Of a stretch of 64,000 nt of DNA, positions 54,137 through 64,000 are shown one piece after another. Source of the stretch: an uncultured Lachnospiraceae bacterium (lineage in GTDB: Bacteria > Bacillota > Clostridia > Lachnospirales > Lachnospiraceae); contig CAJTOK010000010.1 of assembly GCA_910577825.1 (NCBI GenBank), positions 1-64,000 on the forward strand, given 5' to 3'. The translations under genes and the position numbers were made by a program. How positions within the stretch are numbered: the first letter of the stretch is position 1; the number at the start of each line of letters is the position of its first letter. The notes under the pieces are model-generated. The model saw only the letters and a program-made list of their open reading frames with translations, was not told the origin of the DNA and did not search any database.

Positions 54137-54337
54137 TTACTGCTGCTTTGCTGTGAGCACTGTTTTAATTCTTGCAATATTTTTCCTTACTTCCTTAATC
54201 CTGCTTGTATTCTCTAACTGGTTAGTTGCGTTCTGGAACCTGAGATTGAAAAGCTCTTTCTTTGCAGCTACTAAATCTTCATTTAACTCTTCTACAGATT
54301 TATTCCTTAAATCTTCCAGATACTGTTTACTCTTCAC
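54137..54337 (-). CDS. rpmC: 50S ribosomal protein L29
   Basis: 66 residues: [40 protein letters not shown] and [12 protein letters not shown], a two-helix protein at the exit tunnel. GTG at 54337 is chosen because GGAGG lies 8 bp upstream; it overlaps the end of rplP by 11 bases. Confidence 0.95.
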   Translation of the reverse strand: MKSKQYLEDLRNKSVEELNEDLVAAKKELFNLRFQNATNQLENTSRIKEVRKNIARIKTVLTAKQQ

Positions 54338-54764
54338 AGCCCGCACCTCCTTCTAAATCTGCCTTGGATACAACCTTGCACTTTATAGGCAATTTGTGTG
54401 TTGCAAGACGCAAAGCTTCTTTTGCGGTTTCTTCTGATACACCTGAAATCTCAAACATTACACGGCCTGGCTTAACTACAGCCACCCAGTATTCAAGTGC
54501 ACCTTTACCTTTACCCATTCGGGTTTCAGCAGGTGTCTTTGTAACTGGCTTATCTGGGAAAATCTTAATCCATACCTGGCCGCCACGCTTGATATAACGT
54601 GTCATTGCAACACGGGCAGCTTCAATCTGGTTTGATTTAATCCATGCTGGCTCTAATGCCACAATACCATATTCACCATTTGTAATTTTATTTCCTCTGA
54701 GCGCTTTTCCTGTCATGCGGCCACGGAACTGCTTACGGTGTTTAACTCTTTTAGGCATTAACAT
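54327..54764 (-). CDS. rplP: 50S ribosomal protein L16
   Basis: 145 residues: [37 protein letters not shown] and [16 protein letters not shown]. Its ATG overlaps the rpsC stop (TAATG), implying coupled translation. Confidence 0.97.
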   Translation of the reverse strand: MLMPKRVKHRKQFRGRMTGKALRGNKITNGEYGIVALEPAWIKSNQIEAARVAMTRYIKRGGQVWIKIFPDKPVTKTPAETRMGKGKGALEYWVAVVKPGRVMFEISGVSEETAKEALRLATHKLPIKCKVVSKADLEGGAGCEE

Positions 54765-55432
54765 TATTTATCGCTCCCTTCCTTATTGGCATTGTTTCTG
54801 GCTGGAAGTACCTCACCATTGTAAATCCATACTTTTACGCCGACTTTTCCATATGTTGTGTCAGCTTCTGCAAAACCATAGTCAATATCTGCACGGAGTG
54901 TCTGGAGAGGAATAGTTCCCTCACTGTAAAACTCTGTACGTGCCATATCAGCACCGCCAAGGCGTCCTGAACAGCTTGCCTTGATGCCCTTTGCACCTGT
55001 CTTTAATGTCCTGCCCATTGCAGATTTCATTGCACGGCGGAATGAAACACGGTTCTCTAACTGCTGCGCGATATTTTCAGCTACAAGCTGTGCATGTTTA
55101 TCAGGGTTCTTGATATCCATAATCTTAATATCAAGCACTACTTTCCGGCCTATGACTTTAATAATCTCTTTCTTTAATTTCTCTATTTCAGCGCCGCCTT
55201 TTCCAATTACAAAACCAGGCTTTGCTGTGTGGATTATAACACGGACTTTGTCTGCTGGCCTTTCGATTTCTATTTTTGAGATGCCTGCGCTATATAACTT
55301 CTTCTTTACAAATTCCCTTATCTTATAATCTTCTACAAGAAAATCTGCAAAGTCTTCTTCTGCATACCAGTTTGAATCCCAGCCGCTTATAACGCCGACC
55401 CTTAAACCATGAGGATTAACTTTCTGTCCCAT
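54764..55432 (-). CDS. rpsC: 30S ribosomal protein S3
   Basis: 222 residues: [20 protein letters not shown], a KH domain ([16 protein letters not shown]) and the C-terminal domain ([32 protein letters not shown]). Confidence 0.98.
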   Translation of the reverse strand: MGQKVNPHGLRVGVISGWDSNWYAEEDFADFLVEDYKIREFVKKKLYSAGISKIEIERPADKVRVIIHTAKPGFVIGKGGAEIEKLKKEIIKVIGRKVVLDIKIMDIKNPDKHAQLVAENIAQQLENRVSFRRAMKSAMGRTLKTGAKGIKASCSGRLGGADMARTEFYSEGTIPLQTLRADIDYGFAEADTTYGKVGVKVWIYNGEVLPARNNANKEGSDK

Positions 55433-55463
55433 TTTAATCTCCTTTCATAAACCCATAAAACAA

Positions 55464-55853
55464 TTAACGCTCGTTAAGAATTATTGTTATGTGGCTCATT
55501 CTCTTCTCAATACGATATGCCCTGCCCTGGGCCCTTGGTCTTATTCTCTTCATTGTAGGTCCTTTGTTTGCAAAGCACTCTTCTATATATAAATCATCTG
55601 GATTCATACCATTATTGTTCTCAGCATTTGCAACTGCAGACTGTAATAATTTTAATATAATACGTGAAGCATTCCTTGGACTGTATGCCAGTATACCAGT
55701 TGCTGTTTTCACATCTTTGCCTCTGATGGCATCAAGCACAAAACACGCCTTCTGGACTGAAACCCTTGCATAAGATAATTTTGCAGAAGGTCTGGTATCT
55801 CTCTGGTTCTGGTTTCTTTCTCTCTTTATCTGGGACCTGTGTCCTTTTGCCAT
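55464..55853 (-). CDS. rplV: 50S ribosomal protein L22
   Basis: 129 residues: an unusual basic N-terminal extension (AKGHRSQIKRERNQNQRDTR) before the core ARVSVQKACFVLDAIRGKDV, and the extended loop PRAQGRAYRIEKRMSHI lining the exit tunnel. Confidence 0.97.
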   Translation of the reverse strand: MAKGHRSQIKRERNQNQRDTRPSAKLSYARVSVQKACFVLDAIRGKDVKTATGILAYSPRNASRIILKLLQSAVANAENNNGMNPDDLYIEECFANKGPTMKRIRPRAQGRAYRIEKRMSHITIILNER

Positions 55854-55959
55854 TGATAAAGCCTCCTTTCAAGTTTCCAGACATTTAAGCCATGGTGGCA
55901 TGTGCCACTCACAGCATTAAGTCTATATCAGTAATCTTAATTTAACCTATTTATTTTAA

Positions 55960-56232
55960 TTAACGCTTCTTCTCATCTTTGCCATGGCCTCTGTAAGTCC
56001 TTGTAGCAACGAACTCTCCAAGCTTATGTCCGACCATATCCTCTGTCACATATACAGGCACATGCTTCCTGCCATCATGTACTGCAAATGTAAGTCCGAC
56101 AAATGACGGGAAAATAGTAGAACGGCGTGACCATGTTTTAATAACCTGCTTACTGCCTGATGCAACCTGTGCATCAACCTTTTTAAGAAGGCTTGCATCA
56201 GCAAAAGGTCCTTTCTTTAATGAACGTGACAT
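55960..56232 (-). CDS. rpsS: 30S ribosomal protein S19
   Basis: 90 residues: [40 protein letters not shown] and [25 protein letters not shown] 5 bp upstream fixes the start at 56232. A 106-bp gap with the hairpin GTGGCATGTGCCAC (55895-55908) separates it from rplV. Confidence 0.97.
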   Translation of the reverse strand: MSRSLKKGPFADASLLKKVDAQVASGSKQVIKTWSRRSTIFPSFVGLTFAVHDGRKHVPVYVTEDMVGHKLGEFVATRTYRGHGKDEKKR

Positions 56233-56302
56233 TATATCCTCCATTCTGCCGGTAATTTTGCCACCAGCTTATTATAACCGGGGGTATAAAGCCTGGTTTA
56301 TA

Positions 56303-57148
56303 TTATTTTGCCAGTGCTTTACCATCCCTTCTTCTTACTATTAATTTATTTGACTGTTTATTCTTTTTACGTGTCTTAAGACCAAGAGCAGGTTTGCCCC
56401 AAGGAGTACATGGGTTTGGACGTCCTACACTTGTCTTGCCTTCACCACCACCATGTGGATGGTCATTAGGGTTCATAACAGAACCACGGACTGTAGGCCT
56501 GATTCCCATATGGCGCTTGCGTCCTGCCTTGCCAATATTTACAAGTGCATGTTCCCCATTGCCGATTACACCGATTGTAGCACGGCACTGTATAGGAACC
56601 ATCCTCATTTCACCTGAAGGAAGCCTTAAAGTTGCATACTTGCCTTCCTTAGCCATAAGCTGCGCGCTATTGCCAGCAGCACGTACAAGCTGGCCGCCCT
56701 TCCCTGGCTGGAGTTCAATATTGTGTACCTGTGTACCAACTGGTATATTCTCAAGAGGAAGGCAGTTCCCAGCCTCAATTTCTGCCGCAGGGCCGTTCAT
56801 AATCTTCTGCCCTGTCTTAATCCCTTCTGGTGCAAGTATATATGCCTTCTGGCCGTCCGCATATGCAATTAATGCAATATTAGCTGTTCTGTTAGGGTCA
56901 TATTCAATAGTCTTGACTGTTGCAGGGATATTATCTTTATTTCTCTTAAAATCAATTATTCTATATTTTCTTCTTGAACCGCCGCCATGATGCCTGACAG
57001 TAATCTTGCCCTGGTTATTACGGCCGGAATTCTTCTTTAATGACACTGTAAGTGACTTTTCTGGCTTGTCTGCTGTTATTTCAGACCTGTCAACAACTGT
57101 CATGTGTCTTCTGGAAGGTGTATATGGGTTAAATGTTTTAATTCCCAT
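56303..57148 (-). CDS. rplB: 50S ribosomal protein L2
   Basis: 281 residues: [18 protein letters not shown], the OB/SH3 domains and the catalytic-centre-adjacent loop [20 protein letters not shown] ([20 protein letters not shown]) with the conserved His. Confidence 0.98.
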   Translation of the reverse strand: MGIKTFNPYTPSRRHMTVVDRSEITADKPEKSLTVSLKKNSGRNNQGKITVRHHGGGSRRKYRIIDFKRNKDNIPATVKTIEYDPNRTANIALIAYADGQKAYILAPEGIKTGQKIMNGPAAEIEAGNCLPLENIPVGTQVHNIELQPGKGGQLVRAAGNSAQLMAKEGKYATLRLPSGEMRMVPIQCRATIGVIGNGEHALVNIGKAGRKRHMGIRPTVRGSVMNPNDHPHGGGEGKTSVGRPNPCTPWGKPALGLKTRKKNKQSNKLIVRRRDGKALAK

Positions 57149-57185
57149 GACATTTTCTCCTTTCGATATCTTGTTCTAAATAATC

Positions 57186-57485
57186 CTAAAGCCCTTCAAA
57201 AATCTCAATTTCCTTGCTGTCCTCTGTCAGTTTTACAATGGCTTTCTTTGTCTTTGCTGTCTTGCCTGATGTCCTTCCACGGCGGCGTGTCTTGCCTTCA
57301 AGATTCATTGTATTTACTTTTGCAACCTTTGTCCCCTCAAAAAGCTTCTCAACAGCTTCTTTTATCTGGCTTTTAGTTGCATCAGTGTGTACAAGGAAAG
57401 TGTACTTTTTCTCTTCCATAGCAGCCATTGACTTTTCAGTAACAACTGGCTTAAGGATAATATCATAATATTTTAAATCTGCCAT
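57186..57485 (-). CDS. rplW: 50S ribosomal protein L23
   Basis: 99 residues: [40 protein letters not shown] and the basic loop [11 protein letters not shown]. Docking site for trigger factor and SRP at the tunnel exit. Its start overlaps the rplD stop. Confidence 0.97.
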   Translation of the reverse strand: MADLKYYDIILKPVVTEKSMAAMEEKKYTFLVHTDATKSQIKEAVEKLFEGTKVAKVNTMNLEGKTRRRGRTSGKTAKTKKAIVKLTEDSKEIEIFEGL

Positions 57486-58108
57486 TATGCGTACACCTCC
57501 TCAATTTTGGATACAGCACTCTTTGTAATTATAACTGTTTCATATTTCAAAATATCATATACATTGATTGTATTAGCAGTAATAGCCTTTATATTAGCAA
57601 TATTCCTTGCTGAAAGTGCTACATTTGCATTATCCTCACCATCAAGGATTACAAGTGCTTTATTTACTTTTAACGCATCAAGTACCTTTACCATCTGCTT
57701 TGTCTTAATTTCATCAAATTTAAGTGAATCCAGGACAAGGAATTTCTCTTCATTTACCCTGCTTGTAAGTGCAGATTTCATTGCGCCTGCTTTTTCTTTC
57801 TTATTCATCTTAAATGAATAATCCCTTGGTACAGGTGCAAATACAACTCCGCCGCCCTTCCACTGTGGAGCTCTTATTGAGCCCTGTCTTGCATGGCCAG
57901 TCCCTTTCTGTTTCCAAGGCTTCTTTCCACCACCACGTACTTCTGAACGTGTCTTAGCCTTTTGTGTCCCCTGGCGCCTGTTTGCAAGCTGAAGCACTAC
58001 AGCCATATGCATTAAATGTTCATTTACCTTGGCAGCAAATACTTTATCATTTAAATCCATCTTACCTACTTCGCTGCCTTCCATATTATAAACAGATACG
58101 TTAGCCAT
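57485..58108 (-). CDS. rplD: 50S ribosomal protein L4
   Basis: 207 residues: the tunnel loop [20 protein letters not shown] and [20 protein letters not shown] are intact, with the C-terminal Rossmann-like part. AAGGAGG fixes ATG 58108. L4 is the autoregulator of the S10 operon in E. coli; whether this applies here is unknown. Confidence 0.97.
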   Translation of the reverse strand: MANVSVYNMEGSEVGKMDLNDKVFAAKVNEHLMHMAVVLQLANRRQGTQKAKTRSEVRGGGKKPWKQKGTGHARQGSIRAPQWKGGGVVFAPVPRDYSFKMNKKEKAGAMKSALTSRVNEEKFLVLDSLKFDEIKTKQMVKVLDALKVNKALVILDGEDNANVALSARNIANIKAITANTINVYDILKYETVIITKSAVSKIEEVYA

Positions 58109-58134
58109 CTGTGTATTCCTCCTTTCCAAAAGAA

Positions 58135-58818
58135 TTATTTATGAGCCTTGACGCTCTCTTTAATTATTACACATGCCTTCTTTGGCCCTGGTACAGCACC
58201 CTTAACTAAAATCAGGTTCTTTTCTGCATCTACCCTTACCACTTCAAGGTTCTGTACTGTAACCCTTACATTACCCATCTGTCCAGGCATCTTCTTTCCC
58301 TTAAATACACGTCCCGGGTCAGAGCAGGCACCATTTGAACCAGCATGCCTGTGGAACTTTGAACCATGCCCCATAGGCCCTCTGTGAAGCCCGTGCCTCC
58401 TGATAGCACCCTGGAAACCTTTACCTTTAGAAGTACCAGTTGCATCAATCTTGTCACCTGCTTCAAAAATACCAGCCTTAATCTCCTGTCCAGGCTTATA
58501 CTCTTCAGCGTCCTCAAATTTAAATTCTTTCAGATATCTCTTTCCAGAAACACCAGCCTTTGCAAAATGTCCCTGTAACGGCTTGTTTACGCCATGAATC
58601 CTTTTAACTTCCTTTTTTCCTGTTGCATCTTTTGTGATAACTTTGTCTTTCTTGTCAACAAAGCCTACCTGTACTGCGCTGTACCCGTCATTGCTGACAG
58701 TCTTTACCTGTGTTACATAACATGGGCCTGCCTGGAGTACAGTAACAGGTGTTAATACCCCGTTATCATTGAAAATCTGTGTCATACCGATTTTCGTAGC
58801 TAAAATAGCTTTCTTCAT
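58135..58818 (-). CDS. rplC: 50S ribosomal protein L3
   Basis: 227 residues: [20 protein letters not shown], then the central extension [20 protein letters not shown] and [20 protein letters not shown] near the peptidyl-transferase centre. A 151-bp gap separates it from rpsJ. Confidence 0.97.
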   Translation of the reverse strand: MKKAILATKIGMTQIFNDNGVLTPVTVLQAGPCYVTQVKTVSNDGYSAVQVGFVDKKDKVITKDATGKKEVKRIHGVNKPLQGHFAKAGVSGKRYLKEFKFEDAEEYKPGQEIKAGIFEAGDKIDATGTSKGKGFQGAIRRHGLHRGPMGHGSKFHRHAGSNGACSDPGRVFKGKKMPGQMGNVRVTVQNLEVVRVDAEKNLILVKGAVPGPKKACVIIKESVKAHK

Positions 58819-58969
58819 TATAATGCACCTCCTGTTAATCTACAGCGGATTTCAAATCCTGCCTGACGCATGGTGTTGAAATCATCCTAGATGGTCTATA
58901 AAGTGCAAGTTTGTAAACAAAAAACTGTGCTTTTATATATAAACCCTAAGAGTTTCTACCTATTAAATA

Positions 58970-59287
58970 TTACTTTTCTTTCATTTTCAGGACTACTGCT
59001 ACACCAGATGGCATTTCCATCTTTGTAAGAGCCTCTATGGTCTTTTGTGTAGGGGCGATAACATCAATCAGCCTTTTGTGTGTCCTCTGCTCAAACTGTT
59101 CCCTTGAATCCTTGTACTTATGGACAGCACGCAGAATTGTAATTACTTCCTTCTTAGTTGGAAGTGGTACAGGACCGCTGACCTTTGCACCTGTCTTCTT
59201 AACTGTTTCAATAATTTTTGCAGCTGCATGATCAACCTGGTTGTGGTCATACGCCTTGAGTGTAATCCTCATTACATTTGTTGCCAT
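58970..59287 (-). CDS. rpsJ: 30S ribosomal protein S10
   Basis: 105 residues: [40 protein letters not shown] and [16 protein letters not shown]. First gene of the S10-spc block, with GGAGG upstream. NusE function in antitermination is expected. Confidence 0.98.
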   Translation of the reverse strand: MATNVMRITLKAYDHNQVDHAAAKIIETVKKTGAKVSGPVPLPTKKEVITILRAVHKYKDSREQFEQRTHKRLIDVIAPTQKTIEALTKMEMPSGVAVVLKMKEK

Positions 59288-59554
59288 AAAAAAAGCCGCC
59301 TCCTTTTCGCACTTTTACAGACTAATATTCCGGCTTAACGCCAGGCCTGCTATATCCAGCGCAACAAGTGGTGACTGTACACTTATCCGGGTGTGTCCAT
59401 GCAGGCTTACCAGAACATGTAACTACCCTTACAAATAACCTGTTGTACAGTGACTTGCCGCCAGTTTCCTAACATGACATTCGCTCCACTGAAAACCTGC
59501 CTGGTGTTTCCACAAGGCAGCAACCTCAAGCTTCAACGCTATCAATGTCACAGC
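59288..59554 (-). promoter_or_regulatory. S10 operon leader RNA
   Basis: About 267 nt of untranslated leader between the predicted start and rpsJ. It contains a stable hairpin CTGCCTTGTG-GAAA-CACCAGGCAG (59497-59520, GNRA-type loop) followed by GTTTT, and other short stems near GCCTGGC/GCCGG before the ribosome site. Autoregulation is likely for this operon in general, but no known leader class is recognised here. Confidence 0.5.
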
Positions 59555-59561
59555 ATCATTT

Positions 59562-59590
59562 ACTATACACTGTTTTATTACGTTTTGCAA
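59562..59590 (-). promoter_or_regulatory. S10 operon promoter
   Basis: TTGCAA (59585-59590) and TATAGT (59562-59567) are 17 bp apart on the minus strand, preceded by A/T-rich tracts (an UP-like run of A and T at 59591-59620) typical of strong ribosomal promoters. Confidence 0.75.
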
Positions 59591-59877
59591 GGGTTTTTTT
59601 AATTTTTTTGGTTTTTTTTGAAATTGCTGGCAATTACAGACATTCAGCAGCCGCAATCTTAGTGGCATAAATCTATTTTAAATGGAGGATTTTGTTTTGG
59701 TCTTGCAGTGCACAGCCATTAATATAACAAATTTATTGCTATAAAATACCTAATTTTTACCACAATACAGCCATAAATAAACTTTATTATAGCAGCATAG
59801 TTAAATGATACAAAGAACTGGTTCAAATCATCAGCTACAGATTAAAATAAAAATAAAATAGAATGGAGATGTTGTAT

Positions 59878-60870
59878 ATGAATAGACTGGTTAAAATAAA
59901 ACTGCCAAAGCCACGTATTGCATACGCACTGTCAGCGGCTTTAATAATTTCAATGTCACCTGTACCAGCTTTTGCATCTGGCAGCCTGGATACATCCACA
60001 TCAGATAATGTACAAAACAGTATACAAGTTAACACTGTTACAGGTGGTACAATAGGTACTACAACAGGTGGTTCAGTAACCACTGGCGGCGTGGTATCCC
60101 CTGTAAATACACCGTCCCCTGCACCACCAGAAACACCCCCGGCAGGCGGGAACCAGTGGATACCTGGCCCAAGTAACAGCCCGCAGGCAACAGCCACTCC
60201 TGCTCCTCCAGCATCAGATGATAACCAGCCAGGGACTACAGCAGCTCCAGGCACTACACCGCCAGATACCACTACAGGCGGTGCAGTAATTCCAGGCACT
60301 ACACCGCCAGATACTACTACAGGTGGTGCGGTAACTCCAAGCCAGCCGCCTGCCCCTTCAGCGTCACCTTCGCCTGCCCCTCTTGCTGTTGGTACTAAAT
60401 TTACTGCCGGGAAATATATATACAGGGTAACAGGTACAAATACAGTTGCACTTAAAGGATTTGCAAAAGGTGTTTCTTTATCAACGGTTACTGCACAAAA
60501 CCAGGTAAAATATAAAAACGTGGTTTATAATGTTACTAAAATTGGTGATAATGCCTTTAAGGGACAGGCCGGGATACAGAAAGCCATTATACGCAAGAAC
60601 ATAACTGATGTTTCACTGAAATCATTTTATAACTGCAAAAACCTGTCAAAAGTAACAATAAGGACTGGTGTAAAAATTATCCGCAAACAGGCATTTATGG
60701 GATGTTCCAAACTAAAAACTGTTAATATTACATCCCCTTCCCTGTCACAGGTAAAAAAGAATGCTTTTAAAAATATTAAAAAAGGCGCTGTTATTAATGT
60801 AGTAAATAAACAGGCCAGATTAACTGTAAAAGCTGCAATACCATCCAATGTTAAAGTAAACCAGATGTAA
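59878..60870 (+). CDS. Secreted BspA-type leucine-rich-repeat (LRR_5) protein
   Basis: 330 residues. A signal peptide (KIKLPKPRIAYALSAALIIS, cut after AFA ~33) is followed by a long Pro/Thr/Gly linker (about 60-180) with two exact 15-residue repeats (PGTTPPDTTTGGAVI). The C-terminal domain has LRR_5-type units (KIGDNAFKGQAGIQKAIIR, VSLKSFYNCKNLSKVTI, IIRKQAFMGCSKLKTVNI). Such proteins are displayed or released and bind host or plant surfaces; the ligand is unknown and no sorting signal is seen. GGAG 9 bp upstream supports ATG 59878. Confidence 0.8.
   Translation: MNRLVKIKLPKPRIAYALSAALIISMSPVPAFASGSLDTSTSDNVQNSIQVNTVTGGTIGTTTGGSVTTGGVVSPVNTPSPAPPETPPAGGNQWIPGPSNSPQATATPAPPASDDNQPGTTAAPGTTPPDTTTGGAVIPGTTPPDTTTGGAVTPSQPPAPSASPSPAPLAVGTKFTAGKYIYRVTGTNTVALKGFAKGVSLSTVTAQNQVKYKNVVYNVTKIGDNAFKGQAGIQKAIIRKNITDVSLKSFYNCKNLSKVTIRTGVKIIRKQAFMGCSKLKTVNITSPSLSQVKKNAFKNIKKGAVINVVNKQARLTVKAAIPSNVKVNQM
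60247..60336 (+). repeat. Two tandem 45-bp repeats in the LRR protein linker
   Basis: Units at 60247-60291 and 60292-60336 differ at only a few positions and encode PGTTPPDTTTGGAV plus Ile or Thr. In-frame copy-number change would alter linker length without a frameshift. Confidence 0.8.
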
Positions 60871-60919
60871 CCCGGTTAATGAAATCCTCCTATAAATTAT
60901 TAATATAAAGCCATAATAC

Positions 60920-60948
60920 AAAAAGCGCCTGGGAACAAGGCGCTTTTT
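60920..60948 (+). terminator. Bidirectional terminator between the LRR gene and spoVG
   Basis: AAAAAGCGCCT (60920-60930) pairs perfectly with AGGCGCTTTTT (60938-60948). The A/T ends give a T run on both strands, suiting the two converging genes. Confidence 0.9.
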
Positions 60949-60968
60949 GTATACGTTATATTACTTTC

Positions 60969-61265
60969 TTACTGCTGTTCTGGTTCAGAACTGCTTTCTT
61001 CTCCTAATTCAGCAACAGCAAGTTCATATTTCTCTAAAATAACTTTCTGGATCATATCCCGTGTCTCTGAATTAATGGGATGCGCTATATCTCTAAATTC
61101 GCCATCTCCAGCACGTCTGCTCGGCATAGCAATAAATAAGCCTTTATCTCCGTCAATGACTTTGATGTCATGTACAACAAATTCATCATCTAAAGTCATT
61201 GAAACTACAGCCTTCATTTTACCTTCCTTGGTGATTTTCCTCACTCTTACATCTGTTATCTGCAC
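60969..61265 (-). CDS. spoVG: Regulatory protein SpoVG
   Basis: 98 residues: [40 protein letters not shown] and the helical [14 protein letters not shown]. In Firmicutes it is a DNA/RNA-binding regulator of sporulation, division-septum formation or virulence genes. The start is GTG at 61265 with AAAGGGGG upstream. It lies 44 bp after glgD with no terminator in between, so co-transcription with glgCD is possible. Confidence 0.95.
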   Translation of the reverse strand: MQITDVRVRKITKEGKMKAVVSMTLDDEFVVHDIKVIDGDKGLFIAMPSRRAGDGEFRDIAHPINSETRDMIQKVILEKYELAVAELGEESSSEPEQQ

Positions 61266-61309
61266 ATTAATAACCCCCTTTGGCCACTATGGGATGTATC
61301 CTGGCCGTT

Positions 61310-62431
61310 TTATAACGCATATCTCTCATTTTTCTCAACTACAATCTTAATTTTCCCATCTTCTCCTGCATAGTTAGTATTTGCACGGATTGTATCCCTG
61401 CTTTCTACGATACAATTCTCAATATGTGTATTATCTCCAATGTATACATCATTTAATATGATGGAATTTTTAATTGAACAGTTATTTCCAACATATACTT
61501 TCTTGAACAGGATTGAACCTTCTACATTGCCATTGATTATACAGCCGCTTGATACAAGGCTGTTCTTTACAAATGACCCGCTGTTATATTTTGCCGGAGG
61601 CAGGTCTTCAACTTTTGAATAAACGTCTGGATACTCTTTAAAGAAGTAATTGCGTACATCTGATTTAAGGAAATCCATATTTGTATTAAAATATGCATCA
61701 ACAGATGAGATATTGCTCCAGTAAGTATTAATTGGATATGCAAACACCCTTTTAACGCCTTTATATCTTATAATAATATCCTTAACTAAATCATATCTTT
61801 CTTCTTCAATAGCCTTTTCAATAAGTTCAATAAGCTGCCTGCGGCGTACAACATAAATACCGGTTGACACCTGTGAACCATCTGCACTTATAGGCTTTTC
61901 TTCAAAATCAATTATCCTGCCGTCTGCATCAGTCTTAACAACACCAAACCTGCTTGGGTCATCCCTGCCTGAAATATCTGCTGTGACTACTGTAAAATCA
62001 GCTTTCTTTGCTATATGGTATTCAAGTACCTTTGAATAGTCCAGTTTATAAATTCCATCGCCTGAAGCTATTACTACATAAGGTTCATGGCTGTTCTTCA
62101 AAAAGTCAAGGTTCTGTGCTATAGCATCAGCTGTCCCCCTGTACCAGTAACTGTTTTTTGGCGTAGTAGTAGGGGTGAAAACATAAAGTCCTCCCTGCTT
62201 TCTTCCGAAATCCCACCATTTTGATGAATTTAAATGTTCATTTAATGATTTAGCGTTGTATTGTGTAAATACTGCTACTTTCTGTATATGTGAATTGCTC
62301 ATGCTGCTAAGCACAAAGTCTATGCTCCTGTATCCTCCTGCAATAGGCATAGCTGCTACTGCACGCTTATTTGAAAGCTCCTTCATCCTGCTGCTATTGC
62401 CACCGGCTAATACAATACCTACTGCTCTCAT
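61310..62431 (-). CDS. glgD: Glucose-1-phosphate adenylyltransferase, GlgD subunit
   Basis: 373 residues with the nucleotidyltransferase domain ([20 protein letters not shown]) and a left-handed beta-helix C-terminus (hexapeptide [19 protein letters not shown]). The shorter, diverged N-terminal loop relative to GlgC marks it as GlgD, the non-catalytic partner that raises GlgC activity in Firmicutes. ATG overlaps the glgC stop by 4 bases. Confidence 0.93.
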   Translation of the reverse strand: MRAVGIVLAGGNSSRMKELSNKRAVAAMPIAGGYRSIDFVLSSMSNSHIQKVAVFTQYNAKSLNEHLNSSKWWDFGRKQGGLYVFTPTTTPKNSYWYRGTADAIAQNLDFLKNSHEPYVVIASGDGIYKLDYSKVLEYHIAKKADFTVVTADISGRDDPSRFGVVKTDADGRIIDFEEKPISADGSQVSTGIYVVRRRQLIELIEKAIEEERYDLVKDIIIRYKGVKRVFAYPINTYWSNISSVDAYFNTNMDFLKSDVRNYFFKEYPDVYSKVEDLPPAKYNSGSFVKNSLVSSGCIINGNVEGSILFKKVYVGNNCSIKNSIILNDVYIGDNTHIENCIVESRDTIRANTNYAGEDGKIKIVVEKNERYAL

Positions 62432-63702
62432 ATTTTTTCACCTACCTTAATTAATGTTTCTCCGCTTGCAAGAATGCCTCCCGGATAATCCCTTATATCA
62501 GTTTCACCTGAAATTGCTGTATTCTTTCCTATTCTGACATTGCTTGGAATAATACTGTCTTCACCAATAGTAACAAGTCCGAATGAATATACATCAGGCT
62601 TCACTTTATTTGGTATGTCTTCACCAGTGCAAAGAACACAATTCGCACCTATCTGGACTTTCTCAGCAATAATTGACCTGTCAATAACAGTATTCTCACC
62701 TATAGATGAGGAACTCATAATAATTGAATCCCTTACAACTGCCCCTGGTGCAATATACACACCTGAACCTATTACGGAATTGTGTACTTCTCCGTATATT
62801 TCAGATGCCTCACCAATAATTGCTTTGTCAATGACAGCTTCTTCTGCTACAAACTGCGGTGATACAAGTTCATTCTTTGTATAAATCTTCCAGAACTCTT
62901 CATAAAGGTTAAATACAGGTATAAGGTCTATAAGCTCCATATTTGCCTGCCAGTAAGAACCAAGCGTCCCTACATCTTTCCAGTACCCGTTATACTCATA
63001 AGCAAATATCCTCTTACCCTGCTCATGGCAGTATGGGATAATGTGCTTGCCAAAGTCACATGATGGCTGGTCCCTAAGCTTTATTAAAGCTTCACGGAGC
63101 ACAGGCCATGAGAATATATAAATACCCATTGAAGCAAGATTGCTGCGTGGATGTTCCGGCTTCTCTTCAAATTCCTGTATCTGCTTATGCTCATCTGTTA
63201 TAACTACGCCAAAACGGCTTGCTTCTTCAATAGGAACAGGAATTGTTGCCAGTGTTACATCAGCCTTGCTTGCCTTATGGAAATCAAGCATAACCTCATA
63301 ATCCATCTTATATATATGGTCACCACCAAGTATAAGCACATATTCAGGATTATAGAGTTCCATATAACGCATGTTCTGGAAAATTGCATTGGCAGTACCT
63401 GTATACCACTCACTGCTTGTACTCTTCTCATACGGCGGAAGTATGGATACACCACCAACATTCCTGTCCAAATCCCAAGGTATGCCAATACCTATATGCG
63501 TATTCAGACGTAATGGCTGGTACTGTGTAAGGACACCAACCGTATCAACTCCAGAATTAATACAATTACTAAGCGGGAAATCAATAATTCTGTACTTACC
63601 ACCAAATGAAACTGCCGGCTTGGCGACATCTGCTGTAAGCACTCCAAGCCTGGAACCTTGTCCGCCTGCAAGTAACATTGCTATCATTTCTTTTTTAATC
63701 AC
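62428..63702 (-). CDS. glgC: Glucose-1-phosphate adenylyltransferase GlgC
   Basis: 424 residues: [20 protein letters not shown] (nucleotide-binding), [47 protein letters not shown] and FEEKP, followed by a beta-helix domain. It makes ADP-glucose for glycogen synthesis. It is transcribed with glgD; no glycogen synthase or branching gene is in the window. Confidence 0.96.
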   Translation of the reverse strand: MIKKEMIAMLLAGGQGSRLGVLTADVAKPAVSFGGKYRIIDFPLSNCINSGVDTVGVLTQYQPLRLNTHIGIGIPWDLDRNVGGVSILPPYEKSTSSEWYTGTANAIFQNMRYMELYNPEYVLILGGDHIYKMDYEVMLDFHKASKADVTLATIPVPIEEASRFGVVITDEHKQIQEFEEKPEHPRSNLASMGIYIFSWPVLREALIKLRDQPSCDFGKHIIPYCHEQGKRIFAYEYNGYWKDVGTLGSYWQANMELIDLIPVFNLYEEFWKIYTKNELVSPQFVAEEAVIDKAIIGEASEIYGEVHNSVIGSGVYIAPGAVVRDSIIMSSSSIGENTVIDRSIIAEKVQIGANCVLCTGEDIPNKVKPDVYSFGLVTIGEDSIIPSNVRIGKNTAISGETDIRDYPGGILASGETLIKVGEKI

Positions 63703-63820
63703 GCTTTCACCCCCGTTGTTTTAGATATGGAACTATACTTCTAACTTAAAATTAAGTATATAAAACATCAACAAATTTGCTGACGCCCATAACAAATTTA
63801 TATTACTTTCTTACGAGTAC

Positions 63821-63849
63821 AGTATAACATATTTATATCAAATTGTGAA
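63821..63849 (-). promoter_or_regulatory. Promoter of glgC-glgD
   Basis: TTCACA (63844-63849) and TATACT (63821-63826) are 17 bp apart on the minus strand, about 120 bp before glgC. The remaining bases to 64000 contain no recognisable gene or RNA. Confidence 0.6.
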
Positions 63850-64000
63850 TAAATTTTACTAAATTTTTAAAAATTTTTTAACATTTTTATGCAATCCGAC
63901 TAAAAGCTGGCACTGGAATCCGGTTCTGGACAGGCAGGGCTGCCAAAACTGTGTTTTTATGAATACAAATCCTTTACATACAAGCCTGCTCTCTACTATA

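Noticed and set aside
58819..58969. Additional gene or leader between rpsJ and rplC
   Set aside because: The 151-bp gap has only weak pairing (GGATTTGAAATCC) and no coding potential.
59835..60299. Minus-strand open frame of 154 codons, Gly/Val/Pro-rich
   Set aside because: It is the antisense of the Pro/Thr repeat linker of the LRR protein, whose composition keeps the opposite strand open.
63890..64000. Riboswitch near the right edge
   Set aside because: Some short pairing is possible (GGCAGGGCTGCC), but no conserved riboswitch core is recognisable and the region is cut by the window edge.

Overview
The window looks like chromosome from a low-GC Gram-positive anaerobe of the Clostridia, most likely a Lachnospiraceae. 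The evidence is gene content and order: an S10-spc ribosomal block with a zinc-type S14, spoVG, glgC-glgD, ireB-ruvX-DUF1292, murB-rapZ-whiA-crh, RNase J next to the 5-methoxyuridine tRNA genes, and secreted proteins with proline/threonine linkers. The species cannot be named from sequence alone. Most genes are on the minus strand.

Layout. 1-770: right end of an IS200/IS605 element beside a response regulator broken by an in-frame TGA. 890-8530: cold-shock gene, then an RNA-centred block (trhP, trmR, MltG-like, YlbF, RNase J, DUF1292, ruvX, ireB, mtaB). 8.6-13.7 kb: an HPr-like gene, the sulfur-transfer pair thiI/cysteine desulfurase, rsmE and an aminotransferase. 13.8-22.9 kb: a very large secreted arabinanase-like GH43 protein carrying a frameshift, an AAA-ATPase/PD-(D/E)XK protein carrying another frameshift, and an oxidoreductase. 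23-32.2 kb: topoisomerase IV-like parE/parC, an acidic membrane protein, pfkA and dnaE. 32.3-35.7 kb: crh-like HPr, whiA, rapZ, murB and tRNA-Arg(ACG). 35.7-41 kb: an Lsa-type ABC-F antibiotic-resistance ATPase behind a transcription attenuator, a teichoic-acid-type glycerophosphotransferase, a GNAT acetyltransferase, a possibly frameshifted unknown gene and a deaminase. 41.2-48.1 kb: two almost identical IS200/IS605 elements (tnpA+tnpB), the rplM-rpsI operon and two unknown genes; the second IS splits an HD-GYP gene. 48.3-59.3 kb: secY back through rpsJ. 59.9-63.7 kb: a secreted leucine-rich-repeat protein, spoVG and glgD/glgC.

How it fits together. Much of the window concerns translation and RNA: about 24 ribosomal protein genes, four tRNA-modification functions (ho5U/mo5U, ms2t6A, s4U, sulfur supply), rRNA methylation and maturation (RsmE, RuvX) and mRNA decay (RNase J, YlbF). 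Carbohydrate genes (GH43, glycogen glgCD, pfkA, two HPr-like regulators) suggest a plant-polysaccharide-using gut fermenter.

The most informative observations are: (i) a complete attenuator upstream of the ABC-F gene, with consensus promoter, an M-R-L leader ORF, a terminator and a competing antiterminator; (ii) an IS200/IS605 insertion whose removal restores the HD-GYP frame exactly, which defines a TTTAA target and predicted TnpB guide sequences; (iii) a break in the normally continuous spc-alpha ribosomal cluster after secY; and (iv) several single-base lesions (nonsense or frameshift) in accessory genes. I did not find a clearly new multi-gene system. The best candidates for novelty are the ADP-ribosyltransferase-like gene at 39.7-40.5 kb and the attenuator.
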